Origin: Nageia nagi
Lineage: Eukaryota; Pinophyta
Reading direction: 5' to 3'
DNA: 64,000 bases
NCBI GenBank assembly: GCA_050084985.1
Contig: JBITNC010000002.1
Location: 26,846,001-26,910,000 of the forward strand
In this document: in pieces, positions 13,000 through 22,293 of the stretch
How positions within the stretch are numbered: position 1 is the first letter of the stretch
Layout: every line of letters begins with the position of its first letter
Program-made: the position numbers and the translations under genes
The notes under the pieces: model-generated
Seen by the model: the letters and a program-made list of their open reading frames with translations, nothing else
What the model was told of the DNA's origin: nothing
Database searches by the model: none

Positions 13000-13004
13000 A
13001 TTGG
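13000..13004. repeat. Target-site duplication of A1, left copy (ATTGG)
   Basis: ATTGG immediately before TGTTAG of the 5' LTR equals ATTGG at 20297-20301, immediately after CCTTCA of the 3' LTR. Five bases is the normal copia duplication. It proves A1 inserted into element D. Confidence 0.95.
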
Positions 13005-13482
13005 TGTTAGAATTTGTAATGAAATATTGTGAATATCTAAAATCCTTGTAAATTCAATTAATCACTTAAAGGATATGTAGATACCTTAAGGGATTAATTG
13101 AATTCTTTATTATGTGTGGAATTTGACCTTACCATGGGGTTAGTTGGTAGGTTAAAGTTAGGTCATACATTTATTGTAACCCTAAACTTACCCTTGGGTT
13201 AAAGGGAGGTTAGGGAGGTGCTCTCAAGCTATAAATAGAGGGCCTCTCCTCTTGTAACACAACTAAGTTTTGGAGTAAAATTACTCTACTAGTTTGTGTA
13301 GGAGAGGAAGAGAATTGTAGTAAGAGGTGCATAGATTGAGAATAGAGAACTAGTTGTGGATGTACTCCCAAGGAGGGAGGAACCACATTATATTTTTGTT
13401 ATCTTGTGTGAATGGTGTTATGTTGAATGATTGAGTTTCCTAGTCTTGGACCTTGAGAATTAGAGTAGGTCTAATTCCTTCA
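13005..13482 (+). repeat. 5' LTR of A1
   Basis: 478 bp, TGTTAGAATT to TTCA. TATAAATA at 13230-13237 is the likely promoter box, followed by GC-rich AGGGCCTCTCCTC. Its partner is 19820-20296. Confidence 0.95.
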
Positions 13483-13483
13483 A

Positions 13484-13500
13484 TTGGTATTAGAGCTTGG
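13484..13500 (+). other. Primer-binding site of A1
   Basis: TTGGTATTAGAGCTTGG starts one base after the LTR. It matches the initiator Met-tRNA type, with one change from the A3 version (TTGGTATCAGAGC). Confidence 0.85.
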
Positions 13501-13574
13501 TGTGGAAGCTCTTCTTCTACATTTTGGAGGTTCTTCATCCTTCTTCATTCCTCATCTTACACCCCATTGGTGAG

Positions 13575-14846
13575 GTAAAACTAAGAGAAGACTTGGAAAG
13601 TAGTAAATATTTTAAACTTTGCTTAGAATAACTTTTAATATTGCATTTACTAAGGTGCACATGCAATTTCTAGAATGTCAATCTCTTAGCATTTTTTTTC
13701 TCTAAGTATGGTAATTTACTTAGGCAAAACATTTTTTAGTAAAAATTTGCTAAGGTAATCTAATTATGCTATTTTTTTAAGTAAACAAGGGAAATTTACT
13801 TAAAATGCATACTTAAAAGATAATTTTTTAGCATACAAGTTTTTAGGGATAAAACTTTAATTGAAAAGGGGGGAATTTGTATAATTTTTACTTAAAACTT
13901 TATCTAAATCTTGCATGCTAAATTTGTAATGCATGCCTCTTAATCTTGTTTGAGGAATAAATCATGCTTAGTACTTAAAATTTTAAGTTAAATAATGCAT
14001 GATGCATGTTTATTACTTAATTTTTAAGTCATGGAATAATGTATGTTTAAGTTATGGATTAATGTTAAGTAGGACTTAGCCTTTTTTTAATTCATTAAAG
14101 TGATTGAATGAATTTATGAAATTGAGTAAAGTATGCAAAATGTAAAAATGTCCTTTAGGGGTTAGTACAAAACCCATTGGACACTTATATTTCAAGTTCG
14201 TGTGGATGATGTATTACTTTACTTTATATTTTTGCATAATTGCTTTATACTTGCAAAAATGCAAAATATTGAAAGTAACCCCTAAAAAGAACACATCCGC
14301 ATGTACTTTTCCACAACATGACTTGTTTGGGGAGCCACGAGGTGAGGACAGGGCAGACTGGAGCCCTTTTAGTCCGAAGAACCAAGTGGTGGTAAATCCA
14401 TCTTAATTGCCCCTAAGACCTCTGTTGGATTGGACATAACTCTATTAGGTGGACAGGCATGTGTGTAGTGATACCACATGTCTGCACGTCCATTTAGGGA
14501 TTATCCTGATAACCTAGGAGGAAAACTAAAAACCTTAAAAAGATAATTAAAATGGTCGGTCCAAGATACGTCGGATCCTTGGAAAATAGTTGGTACTTCT
14601 CCTTATGAGAGTATATTACTGACCAAGGTGAACTGGTTGAGGACTGCTAGTACCTGGGCTCCACTCTACGGGCATCCAGGTGAAGGCCTAATTCTATACA
14701 AGAAAACAACCTCAACTTTATCCTTCTACGGATCTTGGTTTATAAGTTTGCACATGTGGGACATGTTTTCTTATCAATATTTTATTTTTATAGATGGTAA
14801 ATTGTAGAAATTTATTCATTCTTCTTGCTTATTTACTTTTGTGTAG
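13575..14846 (+). other. Leader of A1, putative intron
   Basis: The donor-like GGTGAG/GTAAAA sits at 13570-13580. The acceptor-like run ACTTTTGTGTAG ends at 14846, two bases before the gag ATG. The interior is AT-rich and lacks the cargo found in A2 and A3. 14155-14720 is the conserved leader block, with the short stem GGGTT/AACCC (GGGGTTAGTACAAAACCC). The inverted pair CATGTG/CACATG in this block is clear in A3, B and E. Splicing is inferred from position and from conservation across five elements. Confidence 0.4.
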
Positions 14847-14848
14847 CA

Positions 14849-17800
14849 ATGGTTGAAACCTTCATACCCAAGCATATACTCAATGGTTCCAACTTTGGCA
14901 TATGGGAACCTTATATGAAAGATGAGTTACAAGTAAGGAAGCTATGGTAGATAGTTAATAAAGACATGGTCGCTCCTACAGATGAGAAGGCTCTTGAAAT
15001 CTACAACTCAAAGAATGAGTTAGCAACTTCAATGATTTATCGTGCAATTTCAGATGACGTTCTTCTCATGATCTCTTCTTCAACATCAGCAAAGGAAGCT
15101 TGGGATAGGCTGAAGAAAATTTACCTTAGGTCAAAATTTTCAAGGAGGTTCACCATTTTACAAAATTTGTTGCAATATCATCAAGGTGAAGATGACAGTG
15201 CTTCTATTTACTTGAACAAAATCATTGATCTCAGGACACAACTGGTTGGCTATGGGTGCAACTGGATCAATGATGAGTTCATGGTCTTCATCATTCTTCA
15301 AATCCTTTCTACAAAGTTTAGTAACTTTGTCACGGTTATGGAAACAAGGCTCAATGATGAAGAAGATGTCATCTCTCTTGATAACCTTTCTAGACTCCTT
15401 CTGAAGCATGAGGAAACTTTGAATAAGAAAATGTTGGACTTTTCTCCAAAGGACAAAAGCATTGCTCTAGGAGCAACCAAAACTCCTTTCAAAAAGAAGT
15501 TCAAACATTATAAATTCAAAGATAACAAATCCTCATCTACCTTCAGGAAGCATGAGAACAAGGGCAACAATAATGGAAACTTCAAGCAAAGGAATGACAA
15601 AGCTAGATCAAGCAATCCAACACCTTAGGAAAAGTTTGATGGAAATTGTAACTTTTGTGGCATCTTTGGGTACAAAGAGTATGATTATCGTAAAAAGAAA
15701 TTTGCTCAAAAAGGCAAGGGAAATGCAAATGTGAGAAATTTCAATAATAAAAAGAAGAACAAGCATGTTGCTACTGTTGCCTACTACTCAATGACTCAAA
15801 CTATTTCAAATGATTGGATTATTGATTCAGGATGCACTAATCACATGTGTTATGAAAAAGATAAGTTTGAAAACTTTCATAAGTACAAGAAGGATGCAGT
15901 TGTGTTAGGTGATAATTTAGTCCTTGATGTTCAAGGAATAGGGAGTGTGAAGATTCATGGAAAGGTTCTTGATAATGTCTTTTATGTGCCTAAACTAAGA
16001 ATGAATCTTATCTTCGTAATTTAGATTACAAAGAAAGGATACTCATTGGAGTTTACCTCACACTCCTGGTGTGTTAAGAAAGGACTTGCCACCTTGATAA
16101 AAGGATCAGTAAAGGATGACCTTTATATTGTGGATCAAGTTCCTTCAAAGATGTGTCTTGCTGCAAATATTTGTTCAAAGGGTAATCTTTGGCATCAACG
16201 ATTAGGGCACCTTAACCACAAGAGTATTCAAGATATGAAAAATCAATAACTTGTGGAAGGTTTACCTAATATTTCACCCACAATTGGTCTTTGTGAAAGA
16301 TGCATTCTAGGAAAGATGAATAGGCAAAAGTTTGGACAAGATAAGGCAACTCAGTCTACTCATCCTCTTCAGCTTGTGCATTCAGATTTGATGGGTCCAT
16401 TTCAGACTAAGTCTCTAGGGGGAGCTTCTTATGTTCTGACCTTCATTGATGACTTCAGTAGGATGACATTTGGTTATCTACTTGAGCACAAGGATCAAAC
16501 TTTTGACAGGTTTAAAGACTTCAAGGCTCTTGTTGAAAATCAAACTAATTTTAAGATCAAGATGCTGAGATCTGATAATGGGGGTGAGTATAATAGCAAT
16601 GAGTTTAACGACTACTATGTTAAACATGGGATCAAGCAGCAATTCACAATCCCTTACACCCCTCAACAAAATGGAGTTGCTGAAAGGAAGAATCGAACCA
16701 TTATGGAAATGGCAAGATGCATGTTGGGTAACCTTCCTAGTTTCTTATGGGGAGAAGCCATTCACATTGCTATTCACACCCTAAATAGGTGTCTTACTAA
16801 AGCAGTTGAAGGTAAAACTCTGTATGAAGCATGGACAGGAAAGAAACCTAACATCTCACACTTTAAGGTCTTTAGTTATGATGCATTTGCCTTCATTACC
16901 TCAGAGAAAAGAAAGAAGTTGGATAAAAGATCAGAAAAATGCATCTTTGTGGGGTATGATAATCAGCATAGAGGTTACAGGCTCTACTCCTCATCCCATA
17001 AAATAGTCTTTGTTTCTAGGGATGTCAAGTTCAATGAACTTCCTAAGGATATGAATTCTCATGCTGAGGTGTCTGATTCAAATGATTCTTTGCCTGCACC
17101 TAACTGGTTGGATGATCATGTAGGGAAGTCACCACAAGAGCAAAATTCTCCAACTCAGAGAATTGCAAGAAGTATGACCTTGAATAAATCTTTATTTGCC
17201 AAAATTGATAATACGAATGAGCCATCAACCTTCAAAGAAGCTTCCAAGCAAGAGTGTTGGATGGAAGCTATGAAAGTTGAGTATGAGGTGCTCATGAAAA
17301 ATGAAACTTGGGATTTAGTTCCTTATCCCAATGAGAAAAATGTGATTGGAAATAAATGGATATACAAGGTCAAGTAAAATTCTAATGGAGAAGTTGAAAA
17401 ATACAAAGCAAGGTTAGTGGCCAAAGGATTCGCTCAGAAATATGGTATTGATTATGAGGAAACCTTTGCTCTTGTGGCCAAGATGCCTACTGTCAGGATA
17501 ATCCTTGCTCTTTCTACAGCTCAAGGATGGAAAGTTTTCCAACTTGATGTTAAGAGTGCATTTCTCAATGGTGACTTAGATGTAGAAATCTACATGAATC
17601 AACCAAAAGGATTTATTCCAAAAGGTAAAGAGTCTTTAGTGTGCAAGCTAAAGAAGTCTTTGTATGGACTTAAGCAAGCACCTAGAGCATGGTACAAGAA
17701 AATTTTAGGATTCTTTGTAGATATTGGTTTTTCCAAGTGCTTCTCTGACTCAGATCTCTATGTACTCAATCAAGGAAAAGATGTGGTCTTAATTCTCCTT

Positions 17801-18743
17801 TATGTGAATGATCTTCTCATAACTGGTAATAATATTGAAATCATCCAAGAGTGCATATCCAAACTAAAGGCAACATTTGAAATGACTGATCTAGGTCTAT
17901 TGCATTACTATCTTGGGATGCAAGTATACCAATGCAAAGATTGTACTTATCTTAGTCAATCTAAGTATATATCAGACATCTTGCAAAAGTTTAGAATGGA
18001 GGAGTGTAGATATGCTGCAATACCTATTTCTCCTGGAATCGTTATATCTCTAAGCTCAGATTCTTAGTTGGCTGATGCTACAGCTTATAGGAAATTGATT
18101 GGTAGTCTTCTGTATCTGATTATCTCTCGACCTCATATTGCCTTTACAGTGAATCTGATGGCACGATTCATGCAAAAACCATATGTTGAACACCTCAATG
18201 TTGTTAAGCAAATCTTGAGGTATGTGGCAGGGACAAAGGATCTTACTCTTAAGTATTCCAAAGTGCCCTCGATTGTTCTCTTTGGGTTCTCAGATTTTGA
18301 TTATGGGGGAGATAGAGATGATAGAAAATCAACCTCTACATATGTGTTTAGCATTGGTTCAGGTGCTATCTCTTGGGCTTCCAAGAAGCAACCTACTACG
18401 ACTCTTTCTACCACCAAAGCCGAATATTGAGCCATGTCTGTTGCCGCCCAAGAAGCTATTTGGCTGAGGCATATTTTGAACGAAATTGGGTATAAGCAAA
18501 ATAGCCCATCTCTTATTTCTTCAAACAATCAATTGGCTATCTCTTTGGCTAAGAATCCTATGTTCCATCAGAGAACCAAACATGTGGAAATCCAAGCCCA
18601 TTTTATCAGGGAGAAGGTTCTAGATGACATCTACTGAAAACTCTACTGATTTATTCACCAAGCCCCTTCCTGAAGCTCATTTCAGCAAGCTTAGGGATTC
18701 TCTCAGGTTGGTGAAGTTGCCCTCAAGGGGGAGTGAAGTTTGA
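14849..18743 (+). pseudogene. gag-pol polyprotein of A1, one frame with seven stops
   Basis: One frame runs from ATG 14849 to TGA 18741-18743. Order: gag (to about 15640); zinc knuckle 15647-15688 with its His and last Cys both changed to Tyr; protease DSG at 15824-15832; pre-integrase HHCC (LWHQRLGHLNHKS, CERCILGKMNRQ); integrase core with Asp 16384, Asp 16574 and Glu 16682 (D-35-E spacing kept); RT, where YVDD has become YVND at 17801-17812; RNase H from about 18250. Stops are at 14948, 15626, 16022, 16247, 17375, 18065 and 18428. A 23-bp deletion near 18630 shifts the frame. In five of the seven stops the sibling copy has CAG or CGA, i.e. C-to-T changes. It is not functional. Confidence 0.93.
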
Positions 18744-18819
18744 ACTTTTGTTAGTGATGACAACTTCACCTCTAAGAGGCTATTTTGTTGTTGTTATATA
18801 GTGTGTGTGTTGATTATGA

Positions 18820-19340
18820 TATACCTCTGTGGTAAGTTTGCTCTACGTGACAAACTTGTTGTACATTTTTATACCTCTGTGGTAAGTTTGCTTTGCATGA
18901 CAAACTTATTGTACATTTTTTTACCTCCGTGGTAAGTTTTTTCTACATGACAAACTTGTTGTACATTTTATACCTCTGTGGTAAGTTTGCTCTGCGTGAC
19001 AAACTTGTTGTACATTTTTATACCTCCATGGTAAGTTTGCTCTATGTGACAAACTTGTTGTACATTTTATACCTCCGTGGTAAGTTTGCTTTGCGTGACA
19101 AACTTGTTGTACATTTTTATACCTCCGTGGTAAGTTTTCTCTATGTGACAAACTTGTTGTACATTTTATACCTCCATGGTAAGTTTGCTCTGCATGAGAA
19201 ACTTGTTGTACAATTTTTTGAGCATATAATTAATATACCTCCGTGGTAAGTTCGCTCTGCGTAAGGAACTTGTTGTACATTTTATACCTCCATGGTAAGT
19301 TTGCTCTACGTGAGAAACTTGTTGTACAATTTTTATGCTC
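18820..19340 (+). repeat. Array of ten ~50-bp units, each with an inverted repeat (A1)
   Basis: Units recur every 49-50 bp at 18831, 18881, 18931, 18980, 19030, 19079, 19129, 19178, then 19245 and 19294. Each holds ACCTCCGTGGTAAGTTTG, a 10-nt spacer and (A)CAAACTTGTTGTACA. AAGTTTG and CAAACTT can pair as a stem around the spacer. GGTAAGT in most units is also a strong splice-donor-like string. Homologous, shorter arrays lie at the same place in A2 and A3. The open frame through 18893-19249 is a by-product of the repeat. Confidence 0.85.
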
Positions 19341-19819
19341 TATTAATAATCAACACATGTCTATATACAATAGGTGACTATGAGTGATGGCTTGGCATCT
19401 CTGTGATGACTTATAGTGCACCATTGATCAGTTATTTATAAGATGGCATTATTTGATTCTCTTATTAATAAAGTGAATATATGATGCATCTAACTGATTT
19501 TGTTTATGAGTTGCTTGTAGCATGTAGGATCTTCTTCAAAAATGCAGGTTACTCACCTTGTGTAAGCAAGCTCATGGAGACTCACATGTTAGCTTAAAGT
19601 TGATCGACTACTATGTACAGTGAAACCAGTTGTGGTTAATGATTGTATTGTAAACCATTTTGTCAAATGGTAATGTAGTGAGTCTCAAACTAGTTCTCAA
19701 AAAGACTCTCAAATATGTAAATGTTCTAATCTCCACTTGTATCTCTATGGAGGAGAACTCTCTCTTACTCTCTCTCTTCTCTCTTCTACGCTCTATCCCA
19801 ATATTGCATTAAGGGGGAG
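19341..19819 (+). other. 3' untranslated region of A1 with polypurine tract
   Basis: Non-coding and conserved in A2 and A3. It contains a perfect stem ACCATTT/AAATGGT (about 19654-19671), a CT-rich run (CTCTCTCTTACTCTCTCTC) and AAGGGGGAG at 19811-19819. The last abuts the LTR and is the plus-strand priming tract. TTCTTCAAAAATGCAG at about 19532-19547 looks like a splice acceptor. Confidence 0.7.
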
Positions 19820-20296
19820 TGTTAGAATTTGTAATGAAATATTATGAATATCTAAACTCCTTGTAAATTCAATTAATCACTTAAAGGATATGTAGATACC
19901 TTAAGGGATTAATTGAATTCTTTATTATGTGTGGACTTTGACCTTACCATGGGGTTAGTTGGTAGGTTAAAGTTAGGTCATACATTTATTGTAACCCTAA
20001 CCTTACCCTTGGGTTAAAGTGAGGTTAGGGAGGTGCTCTCAAGCTATAAATAGAGGGCCTCTCCTCTTGTAACACAACTAAGTTTGGAGTAAAATTACTC
20101 TACTAGTTTGTGTAGGAGAGGAAGAGAATTGTAGTAAGAGGTGCATAGATTGAGAATAGAGAACTAGTTGTGGATGTACTCCCAAGGAGGGAGGAACCAC
20201 ATTATATTTTTGTTATCTTGTGTGAATGATGTTATGTTGAATGATTGAGTTTCCTAGTCTTGGACCTTGAGAATTAGAGTAGGTCTAATTCCTTCA
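19820..20296 (+). repeat. 3' LTR of A1
   Basis: 477 bp, near-identical to 13005-13482. TATAAATA at 20045-20052. The target duplication ATTGG follows at 20297-20301. Confidence 0.95.
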
Positions 20297-20301
20297 ATTG
20301 G

Positions 20302-21343
20302 TGTCAATCTTAAGAAATAAGAATTTATTTCTAGTTGTGTGGTTAGAACATCCACTATCTAGATACCATACATCTTCTTCTTCAGCCTAGAAATTACTAC
20401 AAGTGAGAAACATGCTACTCTCAGCCTGATCTTCAACATACTGAGCTTTGAGCTTGGGATTCTTCTTCCAACAATGCGATTCTATGTGACCATCTTTGTT
20501 ACAGTAGTCACAATGTCTAGGGGTGTCACCTTGTGATCTTAACCTAGGATGACCTCTTCTAGGGCCTCTTCTACCTCTGCCTTCTCCTTTGCTATTGCTT
20601 CTTCCATGAAATGATCCACCTTTTCCATGAGAAGATGAAGAAGAGCTAGTATTTGATGAAGAGGGCTTTTGGCCCTTCATTTGCAAATATCCTTGGAAGG
20701 CTTGGTCTAAAGACTCGACTTTGCTAATTTTATATTCGTAGGTAGTTAAACTACCCTACAAATCCACAAGCATGAGTTAAGATAGATCCTTTTCTTCTTC
20801 AATGGTAGTGGTAATGGGATTAAACCTTCTGGGCAAGCTTCGAAGTACCTTTTCAACAATTTTGGTGTCTCCCATCTCTTCACCATGTGAATTGAGGGTA
20901 TTTACAAGATCTTGGATCTTAGAAAAGAAGAAACTTATATTCTCTTCCTCTCTCATATGGAGAGATTCAAACTCCTTTCTTAACAATTGGAGCTTTTCCA
21001 CATGGACCTTAGCTGATCCTTTGTATGCAATCTCCAAGATCTCCTATGCTTCCTTAGAAGTATTACACTCTATAAATTTGGGGAATATGGACACATCTAT
21101 CCTAGAATGGATGGTAAATAATGCCTTAGCATCCTTCTTATGGTTCTCCAACACTTCTTTCTTCTCATTTGCAATCATGGCTATAAAGACAACTTCATAT
21201 AAGTTGGTAAAACCCTAGGAAACAAATATCTATAGGTCTTATGAGATAAGAAATGTTCACATTTGAATGCACCAGTACTTGTAATGGTCTCCACTAAAAA
21301 TGAGAATTTGCAACTATAGTGAATTTTCTTTCTTGGAATCCAT
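20302..21343 (-). pseudogene. gag of element D, interrupted, with intact zinc knuckle
   Basis: This is the nucleocapsid precursor of element D, displaced from its pol by A1. On minus, ATG at 21343 starts MDSKKENSL, with a stop soon after. 20777-21037 reads as the copia gag core (EFESLHMREEENISFFFSKI, then EKVLRSLPRRF). 20387-20686 is a Ser/Gly/Arg-rich basic tail with a complete CX2CX4HX4C knuckle (CDYCNKDGHIESHC). Stops lie between the pieces. The similar order in element F supports a shared lineage. Confidence 0.85.
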
Positions 21344-21376
21344 TTAACCCAATAAATCTCTTGCTCTAATACTAAT

Positions 21377-22293
21377 TAAAAATTTTGAAGAAAAATAAAT
21401 AATAATGGGCATAGCCAGAGAAATAAGAAGGCTAACCATAAGTGAAATAAACAATAAGATAAATTGGAGACCAAAAATATATGTATTACAAAGAATAAAA
21501 TTTTTACAAGGCTCTCTTGGATCTAATAGGAAAACATACACGATTCTTTAATCTTCTCCTCCATAATCTTATTTACGCATAGGCTATCTATACTTATACT
21601 AGGATAAAGTATTATATTCCTGCTACTTGGTCAAAATACAATTAAATGCAGCATGGCTCCATGCACACATTTTGTCATCCTTTTTGTAGAGTGTAGATGA
21701 AGCCCATGCTTTTTTTGTATGCATAACATATGAACACATTAAATGGTTATAAAAGGTAGATCAACCATTTTTGTACAAAAAATGTTAATGCCAGTGTTTA
21801 GAAACTAGTGTCGATGGTTGATAATTTAATTTTGGTGTAGAAATCCCTTATATAGACATTTTTGGACTGTTAATCTAGGTTTTGAAGTAAGAGGGACATC
21901 ATAGTTTAATAAGACCCATGGTCCAGGTTCTAAAATGGTGAGGTTGCTCATCCAAAATGGTAAGTGTTAACAATATTCATAGTTGAGAATTTAAAATAGC
22001 GCTCGAAGGCCAGTAGTGCCTAGAGATTACTGGAGCTCAAAGTTCAAGGGATAAGGTTGGAAAACACTAAGTCTTGGAGCCCAAGGGTTGTTATTTCCTA
22101 GAGTGAAGATGTCCTACAAATCCCAAAGAAGAAAATGGAGATGATAATGCCTAGAGCATAAGAGACAAGGCTCAGAGAGGAAGTCTCATTGGGATGAGAT
22201 AGAGTAGTAACACTTAGAGAGCTGAAATGGAACAATGACTAGAAGTTGAATAGAGCTTAGTGTACTCTAGTAATACATATAATGGAGATTAAT
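21377..22293 (-). repeat. 5' LTR of element D, truncated
   Basis: It aligns with 8884-9958 from its inner edge to about 9806. The last ~150 bp, the start of the LTR on minus, are missing. The primer site, TTAGTATTAGAGC on minus, lies at about 21363-21375. The right boundary, near the GAGATTAATAG at 22283-22293, is approximate. Confidence 0.78.

Larger units (their letters stand above)
13005..20296 (+). mobile_element. Complete Ty1/copia element A1 (7292 bp), non-coding by mutation
   Basis: Structure in order: LTR 13005-13482, primer site, leader 13575-14846, gag-pol 14849-18743, hairpin repeat array 18820-19340, purine tract AAGGGGGAG 19811-19819, LTR 19820-20296. The flanking duplication is ATTGG. 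The LTRs differ by about seven changes by eye, including one single-base indel, which points to a fairly recent insertion. Unlike A2 and A3 it has no GC-rich cargo in its leader. The polyprotein has seven in-frame stops, an altered RT active site and a frameshifting deletion, so it is not autonomous now. Confidence 0.95.
8884..22293 (-). mobile_element. Ty1/copia element D, minus strand, split by A1
   Basis: The left LTR (8884-9958) and partial right LTR (21377-22293) enclose minus-strand pol (9959-12999) and gag (20302-21343). Element A1 plus its duplicated ATTGG interrupts it near the protease/pre-integrase region. Without A1 it would be about 6.1 kb. Unlike the A/B/E group, gag starts about 20 bp after the primer site, so there is no long leader. 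The outer right end is truncated, so no target duplication can be checked. Confidence 0.85.

Noticed and set aside
14200-14406. Conserved short ORF in the leader (also 46517-46720) as a leader peptide
   Set aside because: The ATG and reading frame are similar in A1 and A3, but B and E do not keep it; the conserved block is better explained as RNA sequence. A role as an upstream ORF is not excluded.
18893-19249. 118-residue open frame with repeated LLYILYL-like segments that looks like a membrane protein
   Set aside because: It is produced by reading the ~50-bp hairpin repeats; the frame drifts with the 49/50-bp units and is not kept in A2 or A3.
18820-19340. Possible CRISPR-like array (regular repeats about 50 bp apart)
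   Set aside because: The units are contiguous near-copies with no variable spacers, lie inside a retrotransposon of a plant-type genome, and have no cas genes nearby.
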